A DNA stretch of 46,817 nt from Microbacterium sp. (lineage in GTDB: Bacteria; Actinomycetota; Actinomycetes; Actinomycetales; Microbacteriaceae), in the NCBI RefSeq assembly GCF_026393345.1, contig NZ_JAPLAI010000007.1:1-46817 (forward strand), in the 5' to 3' direction. This document shows positions 15,858 through 24,428 of the stretch, piece after piece. Within the stretch, counting starts at the first letter, position 1, and every line of letters starts with the position of its first letter. The notes under the pieces are model-generated. The model saw only the letters and a list, made by a program, of their open reading frames with translations, ran no database searches and was not told the origin of the DNA. The position numbers and the translations under genes are program-made.

Positions 15858-18361
15858 TGCGCGTCCCGTTGTCGTGGTTGCGTGAATTCGTCGAGGTGCC
15901 CGAGGGCACGACGCCGGAGGACGTGCTGGCGTCGCTGGTGCGGGTCGGCTTCGAAGAGGAGGACGTGCACCGGTTCGAGCTGGAAGGCCCCATCGTGGTC
16001 GGCCAGGTGCAGGAGTTCGTCGAGGAGCCGCAGAGCAACGGCAAGACGATCCGCTGGTGCCAGGTCGACGTGGGCGAGGCGCACGGCGGCGTCCGTGGCA
16101 TCGTCTGCGGCGCGCACAACTTCTTCCCCGGCGACAAGGTCGTCGTGACCCTGCCAGGATCCGTGCTGCCCGGTCCGTTCCCGATCGCCGCCCGCAAGAC
16201 CTACGGGCACGTGTCGGACGGCATGATCGCCTCCGCCAAGGAGCTCGGGCTCGGCACGGACCACGCCGGCATCCTGCGTCTCGTGGAGCTCGGCATCGAC
16301 GCGCCCGTCGGCACCGACGCGATCGCGCTCCTCGGCCTCGACGACGTCGCGGTAGAGATCAACGTCACCCCGGACCGCGGCTACGCGCTGTCACTGCGCG
16401 GCGTCGCCCGCGAGTACTCGCACGCCACCGGTGCCGCGTTCCACGACCCCGGACTCCGCCCCGCCGACGAGGTCCGTCCGGGCGAGGGCTTCCCGATCGC
16501 GGTGCAGGACGAGGCGCCGATCCGCGGCCGTGTCGGCGTCAGCGAGTTCGTGGTGCGCGTCGTCCGCGGGGTCGACGCGAAGCGCCCCACCCCGGCATGG
16601 ATGATCACGCGGCTCGCCCTGGCCGGCATCCGGTCGCTGGGGGTGCTCATCGACATCACCAACTACGTCATGCTCGAACTCGGCAACCCGATCCACGGGT
16701 ACGACCTCGACAAGCTCACCGGCGGCATCACCGTGCGCCGTGCCCACGCGGGGGAGAAGCTCACCACCCTCGATGGTCAGGAGCGGACGCTCCACACCGA
16801 GGACCTGCTCATCACCGACGAGTCCGGCCCCATCGGCCTCGCCGGCGTCATGGGCGGCGGCACCACGGAGATGAGCGACACCACGGCGAACGTGCTCGTG
16901 GAGGCCGCGATTTTCGATACCGTCTCGATCGCCCGCACGGCCCGCCGGCACAAGCTGCCCTCGGAGGCATCCCGCCGGTTCGAGCGCGGCGTCGACCCGG
17001 CGATCCCGTTCGCCGCGGCGCAGCGCGTCGTCGACCTGATGGTGCAGTACGCCGGCGGCACCGCCGACCCGGTCGGGGGTGCTCTGTACACCGACCTCGA
17101 GCGTCCCGTCATCGCGCTTCCCGCCGGCTTCGTGTCGGGCCTCATCGGGGTGGACTACACGCCCGCCCAGGTGCGCGGCGCCCTTGAGCTCATCGGCTGT
17201 CAGGTCGAGGAGACCGGCACCGGCTGGGAGGTCATCCCACCCACCTGGCGACCCGACCTCACCGACCGGTGGACCCTCGCCGAGGAGGTCGCCCGCATCG
17301 ACGGGTACGACCGCATCCCCTCCGTGCTCCCGGTGGCCCCGCCCGGCCGCGGGTGGACCCCGGCGCAGCAGGGCCGCCGACGCGTGTCGAACGCGCTCGC
17401 CGCCGCGGGATTCGTCGAGACGCCGTCGTTCCCGTTCACCACCGAGGAGCAGAACGACCTGCACGGCTCCGCGGCGGGCACCCACCTGCCGAGTGTCGTC
17501 CTCGCCAACCCGCTCGCGGGCCAGGCGCCGGCGCTCCGCCGCTCCCTGGTGCCGGGTCTCCTGCAGGTCGCGCACCGGAACGTGGCGCGCGGACTCACCG
17601 ATCTGTCGCTGTTCGAGGCCGGTGCCGTCTTCCTCCCGGAGCCGGGCGTCGTCTACGGCACCGCGCAGGTGCCGCCGCTCGCGGTCCGCCCGGACGCTGC
17701 CACCCTCAGCCGGCTGGATGCGTCCATCCCGCCGCAGCGCCGCCACCTCGCGTTGCTCCTGGCCGGTGCCATCGCGCCGCGTCAGCCCGGCCGCCCCGCC
17801 GAGCCGGCGGGGCTGTCGGAGGCGCTCGACGCCGTCCGGGTGATCGCCACCGCCGCCGGCACCACGATCGACGTCGTGCAGGGGGAGCGCGCCGCGCTCC
17901 ACCCCGGCCGCACGGGTGTCCTGTCGGTGCGCGGCACCGAGGTCGGATACGTGGGGGAGCTGCTGCCCGCCGTCGCCGAGGGTGCGGACCTGCCCGGGCG
18001 GGTGACGGTCGTCGAGATCGACCTCGACCTGCTGCTCGAGCGGGCCGGTGACCGCGTGGTCGCCGCATCCCTCTCCGGCTACCCCGCCGCGACGCAGGAC
18101 GTGTCGCTCGTCGTTCCGGTCGACGTGCCCGCCGCGGCCGTCCGCGACGTCCTCGTCGCCGGCAGTGGCGAGCTGCTGGAGGCGGTGCGCCTCGTCGACG
18201 ACTACCGCGGCGACGGGATCGAGCCGGAAACCAAGAGCCTCACGTTCGCGCTGCGTTTCCGCGCTCCCGACCGCACGCTCACCGCGGCCGAGGCGACCCA
18301 GGCGAAGCTCGCCGGAGTTGCGGCGGTCGCCGAGCGATTCGGCGCGAAACTGCGCGACTGA
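15857..18361 (+). CDS. pheT: Phenylalanine-tRNA ligase beta subunit
   Basis: The protein has 834 residues from the ATG at 15857. Domain order is standard: MRVPLSWLREFVEVP, a tRNA-binding (EMAP/OB) domain at about 40-155, the B3/B4 editing domain that clears Tyr-tRNA-Phe, the B5 domain near 400-480, a catalytic-like domain, and the C-terminal ferredoxin-like anticodon-binding domain ending FGAKLRD. Characteristic segments are GAHNFFPGDKV, NVTPDRGYALS, LGNPIHGYDLDKL and PSEASRRFERGVDP. Translation is probably coupled to pheS. Confidence 0.97.
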   Translation: MRVPLSWLREFVEVPEGTTPEDVLASLVRVGFEEEDVHRFELEGPIVVGQVQEFVEEPQSNGKTIRWCQVDVGEAHGGVRGIVCGAHNFFPGDKVVVTLPGSVLPGPFPIAARKTYGHVSDGMIASAKELGLGTDHAGILRLVELGIDAPVGTDAIALLGLDDVAVEINVTPDRGYALSLRGVAREYSHATGAAFHDPGLRPADEVRPGEGFPIAVQDEAPIRGRVGVSEFVVRVVRGVDAKRPTPAWMITRLALAGIRSLGVLIDITNYVMLELGNPIHGYDLDKLTGGITVRRAHAGEKLTTLDGQERTLHTEDLLITDESGPIGLAGVMGGGTTEMSDTTANVLVEAAIFDTVSIARTARRHKLPSEASRRFERGVDPAIPFAAAQRVVDLMVQYAGGTADPVGGALYTDLERPVIALPAGFVSGLIGVDYTPAQVRGALELIGCQVEETGTGWEVIPPTWRPDLTDRWTLAEEVARIDGYDRIPSVLPVAPPGRGWTPAQQGRRRVSNALAAAGFVETPSFPFTTEEQNDLHGSAAGTHLPSVVLANPLAGQAPALRRSLVPGLLQVAHRNVARGLTDLSLFEAGAVFLPEPGVVYGTAQVPPLAVRPDAATLSRLDASIPPQRRHLALLLAGAIAPRQPGRPAEPAGLSEALDAVRVIATAAGTTIDVVQGERAALHPGRTGVLSVRGTEVGYVGELLPAVAEGADLPGRVTVVEIDLDLLLERAGDRVVAASLSGYPAATQDVSLVVPVDVPAAAVRDVLVAGSGELLEAVRLVDDYRGDGIEPETKSLTFALRFRAPDRTLTAAEATQAKLAGVAAVAERFGAKLRD

Positions 18362-18388
18362 CGCACCCACGGCGTCTGCGCCGACCGA

Positions 18389-18394
18389 TACAGT
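18389..18394 (+). promoter_or_regulatory. Possible -10 before the MMPL gene
   Basis: TACAGT lies 28 bases after the pheT stop. Transcription would start near 18401, inside the left arm of the hairpin at 18398-18428. Confidence 0.3.
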
Positions 18395-18397
18395 CGA

Positions 18398-18428
18398 CCC
18401 TTGGGCGGGTATCCGAACCGCCCAAGGG
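18398..18428 (+). terminator. Perfect 11-bp hairpin between pheT and the MMPL gene, overlapping the MMPL ribosome-binding site
   Basis: CCCTTGGGCGG (18398-18408) pairs fully with CCGCCCAAGGG (18418-18428) around a nine-base loop. The right arm contains most of the purine tract (AAGGGGGG) that serves the ATG at 18439. It may terminate pheST, sequester the MMPL ribosome-binding site in read-through mRNA, or both. There is no T tract. Confidence 0.6.
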
Positions 18429-18438
18429 GGGAACCGGG

Positions 18439-21309
18439 ATGTCGTCGTTCCTATACCGCGTGGGGCGGTTCGCCGCGCATCGTCGCTGGTGGGTCATCGC
18501 CGCGTGGCTGCTGCTCGTCATCGGCGCCCAGGTGGGGGGAACGGCCCTCGGCGGTACGCTCGCGTCTTCGTTCTCCATCCCGGGCACGCAGGCGCAGACC
18601 GCGCTCGACACGCTCGAGCAGCGCTTCCCGCAGACGAGCGGCGCGAGCGTCAAGATCGTGTTGCATGCCCCCGCGGGCGACAGCGTGGACGCGGACGCGG
18701 ATGCGGTCGCCGCCGTCTGCGAACAGGTCGCGGCGCTCCCCGAGGCGACCCTCGTCACCTGCCCCGTGCCCATGTCCGCCGCCGGCAGCACTGCCGCGTC
18801 GGACGGCTCCCCGGCGCAGATCTCCGCCGACGGCGAGATCGCGTACGTGTCCGTGCAGCTGTCCGTCGCGTCGACCGCGATCACCCCGGCACTCGGCGAG
18901 GAGATCAGCGCGGCGGCCGCCCCCGCCGTCGCCGCGGGTCTCGCGGCATCGTATGCCGGTCTGCCGGCCGAGAGCTCCGGCGACGACATCACCGAACTCA
19001 TGGGGCTCGCCATCGCGTTCGTCGTGCTGGCGGTCACCTTCGGCGCCGTCCTCGCGGCCGGCATTCCGCTGGTCACCGCGGCCCTGGGGGTCGCACTGGC
19101 GACCGGGTCGATCCTCATCGTCGCGGCGTTCGTGCCGGTCTCGTCCACCGCGCCGCTGCTGGCCACCATGCTCGGGCTCGCCGTCGGCATCGACTACGCC
19201 CTGCTGATCGTGTCCCGCCACCGGGCGCAGCTGAAGGCCGGGATGGAGGTGCGGGACTCGATCGCTGTCGCGATCGCCACCGCCGGGACCGCGGTGGTGT
19301 TCGCCGGCCTCACCGTGATGATCGCCCTCATCGGCCTCTCCGTCGCCGGAATCCCCTTCCTCTCGGTCATGGGCCTCGGTGCCGCCACCGCCGTGCTCGC
19401 CGCCATCGCCGTCGCCGTGACCCTGCTGCCGGCGCTGCTGGCCGTGTTCGGACGCCTGCTGCGACCTCGCGTGCGGAGCCCCCGGCACGCCCGTCCGCCA
19501 CGTCCCGCACGCCCCGCCTGGTGGGTGCGGGCGACCACCCGCGTTCCGGTGGCGACCTTGGTACTCGCCGGCCTCGCCCTGGTCGTCGTCGCGCTCCCCG
19601 CGACACAGCTGCGTCTGACCCTTCCGGATGCCGGGTACGACCCGCCCGGCAGCACCGCACGCACCGCGTACGACCTGCTCGATCAGGGCTTCGGTCCCGG
19701 CACCAACGGCCCGCTCGTGATCGCCGCGGATATCTCCGCGACCCTCGACATCGAAGGCGCCATGACCGCGCTCGATGACGCCTTCGCGAATGTGCCCGAT
19801 GTCGCGGCGGTGTCGTCCGCGCTGCCCAACCAGGCAGCCGACCTGCTCGTGGTGATCATCACGCCCGACAGCGCCCCCTCGTCGGAACAGACCACAGCCC
19901 TCGTGCAGCGGCTGCGCACCATGGCCCCCGCGTTCGAGGCGGAGCACGGGTTCACCTACCAGGTGACCGGCTCCACCGCGCTCGCGATCGACATCTCCGA
20001 CCGGCTGAGCAAGGCCCTCGTGCCCTTCGGGATGGTCGTGGTGGGGCTGTGCCTGGTACTCCTGACCATCATGTTCCGCTCGATCGCCGTGCCCATCACC
20101 GCCACCCTCGGCTATCTGCTGTCGGTGGGGGCGGCGCTCGGGGTCACGACGGTCGTCTTCGTCTGGGGATGGGGGGCGGACGTCCTCGGGGTCGGCAAGG
20201 TCGGCCCCGTGATCAGCTTCCTGCCGATCCTCGTGATGGCGGTGCTGTTCGGCCTGGCTATGGACTACCACGTGTTCCTCGTATCCCGGATGCGGGAACG
20301 GTTCGCCGCCACCGGAGACGCCCACGACGCCGTCCGCACCGGCTTCTCCGCTTCTGCGCGCGTCGTCACCGCTGCCGCGCTGATCATGTTCGCGGTGTTC
20401 TTCTCCTTCGTCCCCGGGGGCAACGCCATCATCCAGCCCCTCGCCCTCGCGCTCGCGGTGGGTGTGCTCATCGACGCGTTCGTCGTGCGAATGACCCTCA
20501 TCCCGGCGGCGATGGCGCTGCTGGGCGACCGCGCCTGGTGGCTGCCGCGCTGGCTCGGCCGCATCCTGCCTGATGCCGACATCGAGGGTGAAGCGGTGGA
20601 ACGGATGCTGACACAGCGGGAATGGCTCACCGGCCCCGGCGCCGACCGCAGCCGCGGAGTGTGGGCGAACGACGCGCGGGTCGCAGGCGGGGCCCCGGTC
20701 AGCCTCACAGCTCCCGACGGAGCGCTCCTCGTGATCGGCGGCGACCCGGTGGCCGCCGCCCGCATCGTCGGCGCTATCGCGGGACGGGTGCCGGACGTCA
20801 CCGGTGACCTCGCGGTCGGTGGCCGCCTGCTCCCGTTCGACCGCGCCGCGATCGCCGCCGCGGCCGCCTACGTGCCCGCCGCCCCCGCCGACGTCGACGC
20901 CACCACGCTGGCCGAGCACCTGTGTCGGGGGCTCGCCTCCCAGTCCGTCGGCCTCTCCCGGGCCCGTGAGGCGACGGCCCGCGCCGCACAGGCGTTCGAC
21001 GCTCTCACCGGCGTGCTCGCCGGGCCCGCCGCCCGCCGCATCCTGCCCGAGACGCCGTTCGCCCGGCTCAGCGACGCAGAGCGCTGGGCCGCAGATGCCG
21101 CGATCGCACTGGCGAGCGCATTGCCGATCATTGCGCTGGACCTCGGCGGCCGCCCCGCCGCGAACGCCGTGCTGGCCGCGATCCTGGCCCACGCAGACGC
21201 CGGCTCGACCCTCGTGGTCGCGGCGGATGTCGGGGCGGTGCCACCGACGACGCGGCCGGTCGTGACGATCGTCGCGGGCAGCGGCGTGCGAGAGGAAGTC
21301 GGAGCATGA
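18439..21309 (+). CDS. MMPL/RND-type transporter with C-terminal degenerate ABC-ATPase-like domain
   Basis: A 956-residue protein. TM1 at about 17-37, an extracellular domain 40-180, TMs 2-6 at 185-345, TM7 at 370-390, a second extracellular domain 392-525 and TMs 8-12 at 528-700 form the usual two-repeat MMPL layout. Ion-path motifs are GIDYALLIVSR (250-260) and AMDYHVFLVSR (607-617). Residues about 747-950 are unusual and read as an eroded ABC-ATPase: a Walker-A position GGDPVAAARI without GKS/T, a following VTGDLAVGGRLLPFDRAAI and AYVPA, then ARLSDAERWAADAAIA in the signature position and LPIIALDLGG in the Walker-B position without the catalytic Glu. MMPL proteins usually move lipids or hydrophobic compounds by proton motive force. 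The YhgE-like gene overlaps by four bases. Confidence 0.85.
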   Translation: MSSFLYRVGRFAAHRRWWVIAAWLLLVIGAQVGGTALGGTLASSFSIPGTQAQTALDTLEQRFPQTSGASVKIVLHAPAGDSVDADADAVAAVCEQVAALPEATLVTCPVPMSAAGSTAASDGSPAQISADGEIAYVSVQLSVASTAITPALGEEISAAAAPAVAAGLAASYAGLPAESSGDDITELMGLAIAFVVLAVTFGAVLAAGIPLVTAALGVALATGSILIVAAFVPVSSTAPLLATMLGLAVGIDYALLIVSRHRAQLKAGMEVRDSIAVAIATAGTAVVFAGLTVMIALIGLSVAGIPFLSVMGLGAATAVLAAIAVAVTLLPALLAVFGRLLRPRVRSPRHARPPRPARPAWWVRATTRVPVATLVLAGLALVVVALPATQLRLTLPDAGYDPPGSTARTAYDLLDQGFGPGTNGPLVIAADISATLDIEGAMTALDDAFANVPDVAAVSSALPNQAADLLVVIITPDSAPSSEQTTALVQRLRTMAPAFEAEHGFTYQVTGSTALAIDISDRLSKALVPFGMVVVGLCLVLLTIMFRSIAVPITATLGYLLSVGAALGVTTVVFVWGWGADVLGVGKVGPVISFLPILVMAVLFGLAMDYHVFLVSRMRERFAATGDAHDAVRTGFSASARVVTAAALIMFAVFFSFVPGGNAIIQPLALALAVGVLIDAFVVRMTLIPAAMALLGDRAWWLPRWLGRILPDADIEGEAVERMLTQREWLTGPGADRSRGVWANDARVAGGAPVSLTAPDGALLVIGGDPVAAARIVGAIAGRVPDVTGDLAVGGRLLPFDRAAIAAAAAYVPAAPADVDATTLAEHLCRGLASQSVGLSRAREATARAAQAFDALTGVLAGPAARRILPETPFARLSDAERWAADAAIALASALPIIALDLGGRPAANAVLAAILAHADAGSTLVVAADVGAVPPTTRPVVTIVAGSGVREEVGA

Positions 21310-23156
21310 AACGCATCTGGTCGCTCGTGACCGCCCCCGCCCGCGGTCAACGCCGCTGGCAGGTGGGGCTAGCCCTCGTCCTCGTGGCGCTCGCACCGTT
21401 CGTCGTCGTGCTCACCCTGGCGCCGCAGCGAGACAGCGACACGACCGTCCCGGTCGCACTGGTGAACCAAGACGTGCCGGTCAAGAGCGGCGACACCTAT
21501 CTTGCGGTGGGGAAGCTCCTGACCCAGAACCTGGTGTCGGCCGGAGCCGTGGACTGGGTGCTCACCGACACCGTGACGGCCACGACCGGCCTCGCCGATG
21601 GCGACTTCCTGGCCGTCGTCACGATCCCCGAGGACTTCTCGCAGACCGCCACGACGATCGCCACCGATGCGCCCACGGTCTCGACCCTGTCGGTGCAGAC
21701 CAGCACCGCGCACGGCTACGTCGGTGGAGTCATCGCGCAGGCGCTGAGCACCGGCATCCCCGCCGGCGTGTCGACGCAACTGACACAGCAGTTCCTCGAG
21801 GGCACCCTGACGGCGTTCACAGATCTGAACACCGGGATCAGTGCCGCCGCCTCCGGCGCCGGAGGCATCTCCGAGGGTCTGGCGGCGGCTACCGATGGTG
21901 CCGGGTTGCTGGCCGACGGTAACGCGACCCTTGCCGAGGGGCTCGGCACCATGACGGGCGTGCTCGCTCAACTGCCGGCCGGTGCCCGCGGGCTCGGCGA
22001 CCTGACCGCCGCCGGCGCCGTGGCATCCGGCGACCTGTCCCTGCGCCTGCTCGGCCGGTCCGCCGAAGCCGGTGCCATCGACCTCGCGCAGGACGACACC
22101 GTGGCTGCGCTCGCGCTGCTCGCCGACCGCATCTTGGCCGACCCGACGGCCCCCGCCTCGTCGCTCGCCGCCGATGTCGCCTCGCTCCAGGCGCTCGCCG
22201 CCGGCATCGACGCCTCGCTTGCGGGTCAGTCCGAGGCGCTCGCCGGTGACGCCGTCACCGCGGGGGAGGTTGCGGTGGGCGCCGGGGTGATCTCCGCGCT
22301 CAGCGCCCCCGTCGCCGAGGGACTGGGACAACTGTCGGAGGCCGCCGGCGTCGCCACCCGCGGAGCCGAGACCATCGCCGAAGGCGGTCGCGGGATCACC
22401 GCGGGGCTTTCCGCACTCACCACCGGCAGCGACAGCCTCGCGAGCGGACTCGCCGACGCTGCGGCCAGCATCCCGTCGTACACGACGACCCAGAGCACCG
22501 ACATCGCGACCGTCGTCGCCAAACCGATCACCGTCGACACCACTTCCACCAGCGGCCCGGCCACCGGCATCGCCTCGTCGCTTGCGACGCTCGCGCCGAT
22601 CGCGCAGTGGCTCGGGGCGATCGCCACCTTCCTCATCGTCGCCCCGTTCGCCCGCGGGGCGCTGACCACCGCCGCGCCCCCCCGGCGCATCGCCGGCGAC
22701 GGTGCGCTGGTCGTGACCGCCCTCGCTCTCGTGCAGGCGCTGCTCGTGTGGGGTGCGCTGCTGTTCTCCGGCATCTCGGGGGAACGGTTCGCCGTCGCGG
22801 GCGCGTTCGCGGCGATCATGGCGCTGTCGTTCGCTTTCGTGCATCAGGCGTTGGTGGCGTTCCTGCCACGGGCGGGACTCATCCTCTCGATCACGTTCCT
22901 GGGGCTGCAGATCGCGGCCGCCGGCACCCTCTCACCGCAGGCGCTGAGTCCCGCCGCATCCGGGCCGCTGTCGATTCTGCCGCTGAGCATCGCGCTGCAG
23001 GGCACGCAGGATCTCGTGGGCGGTTCGCTCCACGGCGTCCTCGCCTCGGTCACCGGGCTGGCGCTCTGGGCGGTGGTGGGCCTGCTCGGGATGGTCGCTG
23101 CGGTCCGTCGTGCCCGGTCCCGGTCATTGTCGTTGCGCGAACTCGCCGGCGTCTGA
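21306..23156 (+). CDS. YhgE/Pip-like multi-pass membrane protein
   Basis: A 616-residue protein. One membrane segment at about 20-40 is followed by a YhgE/Pip-type N-terminal domain (VPVALVNQDVPVKSGD, GDFLAVVTIPEDFS). A long Ala/Gly/Leu-rich outer region (about 165-415, repeating GLxxxxxGAxxLxxG units) is probably helical or coiled, and about six membrane segments follow at 420-600. The C-terminus is basic and cytoplasmic (VRRARSRSLSLREL). The family is ABC-2-permease-like and includes phage infection protein; its substrate is unknown. The ATG overlaps the MMPL stop, so the two proteins probably work together. An ABC-like domain at the end of its MMPL partner makes an ABC-2 connection attractive but unproven. 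Confidence 0.8.
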   Translation: MKRIWSLVTAPARGQRRWQVGLALVLVALAPFVVVLTLAPQRDSDTTVPVALVNQDVPVKSGDTYLAVGKLLTQNLVSAGAVDWVLTDTVTATTGLADGDFLAVVTIPEDFSQTATTIATDAPTVSTLSVQTSTAHGYVGGVIAQALSTGIPAGVSTQLTQQFLEGTLTAFTDLNTGISAAASGAGGISEGLAAATDGAGLLADGNATLAEGLGTMTGVLAQLPAGARGLGDLTAAGAVASGDLSLRLLGRSAEAGAIDLAQDDTVAALALLADRILADPTAPASSLAADVASLQALAAGIDASLAGQSEALAGDAVTAGEVAVGAGVISALSAPVAEGLGQLSEAAGVATRGAETIAEGGRGITAGLSALTTGSDSLASGLADAAASIPSYTTTQSTDIATVVAKPITVDTTSTSGPATGIASSLATLAPIAQWLGAIATFLIVAPFARGALTTAAPPRRIAGDGALVVTALALVQALLVWGALLFSGISGERFAVAGAFAAIMALSFAFVHQALVAFLPRAGLILSITFLGLQIAAAGTLSPQALSPAASGPLSILPLSIALQGTQDLVGGSLHGVLASVTGLALWAVVGLLGMVAAVRRARSRSLSLRELAGV

Positions 23157-23184
23157 GGATTTGCGGGAGCGGCGTCGGCGGGGA

Positions 23185-23190
23185 TATCGT
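23185..23190 (+). promoter_or_regulatory. Putative promoter of the arg leader reading frame
   Basis: TATCGT lies six bases before an ATG at 23197, the leaderless spacing used across this window. TTGCGG at 23161-23166 is an acceptable -35 at 18-base spacing. Confidence 0.5.
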
Positions 23191-23196
23191 CTCGGC

Positions 23197-23280
23197 ATGC
23201 CCGAAGCCGTCCCCGCCGTGTCCGCACCCCTGGTGCGGATGGCTGCGACGCGCCGACGTCTGGACGGTCGCCGACTCTAG
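23197..23280 (+). CDS. Short arginine-rich reading frame before argC, candidate attenuator leader peptide
   Basis: ATG to TAG encodes 27 residues, ending MAATRRRLDGRRL. Six residues are Arg, five of them within the last nine codons (CGC CGA CGT, then CGC CGA). It is the first reading frame after a promoter with leaderless spacing and lies just before the arginine operon. Within and after it are stems that exclude each other (see 23221-23322). This is the anatomy of ribosome-mediated attenuation: stalling at Arg codons would change downstream folding. No experimental or family evidence is available, and Arg codons are common in GC-rich DNA, so this remains a candidate. Confidence 0.4.
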   Translation: MPEAVPAVSAPLVRMAATRRRLDGRRL

Positions 23281-23322
23281 GCGACTCCGCGTTCCGCCGT
23301 GCGGCGGGCCCGCCGAGGCGGG
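23221..23322 (+). promoter_or_regulatory. Candidate arg attenuator, overlapping hairpins
   Basis: Stems in order: TCCGCACC/GGTGCGGA (23221-23228 with 23232-23239); GTCGCC/GGCGAC (23267-23272 with 23280-23285, spanning the Arg codons and stop of the leader frame); CCGCC/GGCGG (23294-23298 with 23303-23307); GGCGGG/CCCGCC (23303-23314); and CCCGC/GCGGG around CGAG (23309-23322). The last three compete for the same bases, as antiterminator and terminator would. No T tract follows the final stem. Confidence 0.35.
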
Positions 23323-23363
23323 GGAGCGGACGTCGCCGTCACCGGCCCTGCAAACCCAGACTC

Positions 23364-23369
23364 TAAGGT
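23364..23369 (+). promoter_or_regulatory. Putative -10 directly before argC
   Basis: TAAGGT is followed by six bases and the argC ATG. It would give a leaderless argC mRNA independent of the upstream leader frame. No good -35 was seen. Confidence 0.4.
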
Positions 23370-23375
23370 AGAACC

Positions 23376-24428
23376 ATGACCTATTCGGTCGCCGTCTCCG
23401 GCGCTTCCGGCTATGCGGGCGGCGAGATCCTGCGCCTTCTCGCCGCGCACCCCGACATCGAGATCCGCACCGTCACCGCGCACGCCAGCGCGGGGCAGCC
23501 TCTCATCCAGCAGCAGCCGCACCTGCGCTCGCTCGCGCACCTCACCCTGCAGGACACCACCCCGGAGATCCTCTCCGGTCACGACATCGTGTTCCTCGCG
23601 CTGCCGCACGGCCAGTCGGGGCAGTACACCGACGCGCTCGGCGAGGTCGGTCTCGTGATCGATGCGGGAGCCGACCACCGGCTCACCTCGCGCGACGCGT
23701 GGGAGGCCTTCTACGGCGGCGCGTTCCACGAACCGTGGGCCTACGGCGTACCGGAACTGCTCGTCGACGGCCGGAAGCAGCGGGAGCTGCTGGCGGGCGC
23801 GACCCGCATCGCCGCGCCCGGCTGCAACGCCTCCACCGTCGCGCTGAGCCTCGTCCCCGGCGTCGCCGCCGGCGTCATCGACCCGGGCGACATCGTCAGC
23901 GTCCTCGCGGTGGGTCCCTCCGGGGCGGGCAAGAGCCTCAAACCGCACCTGCTCGGCAGTGAGATCCTCGGTTCCGCCAACCCCTATGCGGTCGGCGGCA
24001 CCCACCGGCACATCCCGGAGATCCGCCAGGCGCTCGTGGCCACCGGGAACGCCGTCGCCGCCGACGTCCGCATCTCCTTCACGCCCGTCATCGTGCCAAT
24101 GGCCCGCGGTATCCTCGCCACCACCTCGGCACCGATCGCCGCCGGAGTCAGCGACGCCGACATCCGCGCCGCCTGGGAGCACGCCTACGACGGTGAGACG
24201 TTCGTCCACCTCCTGCCGGAGGGCGTCTTCCCCCGCACGGCGGACGTCCTCGGGGCGAACACCGCCCTCATAGGGCTCACCATCGATCGTGCCGCGAACC
24301 GGGTCGTCGTCGTCACCGCCGTCGACAACCTCGCCAAGGGCACGGCGGGCGCCGCCGTCCAGTCCATGAACATCGCGCTGGGCCTCCCCGAGGACCGCGC
24401 CCTCAGCGTGAACGGAGTCGCACCGTGA
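23376..24428 (+). CDS. argC: N-acetyl-gamma-glutamyl-phosphate reductase
   Basis: A 350-residue enzyme reducing N-acetylglutamyl phosphate to the semialdehyde with NADPH. An NADP-binding Rossmann start is present ([16 protein letters not shown]), then the active-site Cys150 in AAPGCNAST and the family segment [12 protein letters not shown]. Length is normal. It is first in argCJBDF and overlaps argJ by four bases (GTGA). Confidence 0.97.
   Translation: MTYSVAVSGASGYAGGEILRLLAAHPDIEIRTVTAHASAGQPLIQQQPHLRSLAHLTLQDTTPEILSGHDIVFLALPHGQSGQYTDALGEVGLVIDAGADHRLTSRDAWEAFYGGAFHEPWAYGVPELLVDGRKQRELLAGATRIAAPGCNASTVALSLVPGVAAGVIDPGDIVSVLAVGPSGAGKSLKPHLLGSEILGSANPYAVGGTHRHIPEIRQALVATGNAVAADVRISFTPVIVPMARGILATTSAPIAAGVSDADIRAAWEHAYDGETFVHLLPEGVFPRTADVLGANTALIGLTIDRAANRVVVVTAVDNLAKGTAGAAVQSMNIALGLPEDRALSVNGVAP

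Noticed and set aside
16391..18370. Minus-strand open frame of 659 codons opposite pheT
   Set aside because: It mirrors pheT codons, has no family features, and pheT is unambiguous.
18451..21396. Minus-strand open frame of 981 codons opposite the MMPL gene
   Set aside because: Composition (His/Arg/Glu/Gly-rich, no hydrophobic pattern) is that of a shadow; the opposite strand encodes a well-formed transporter.
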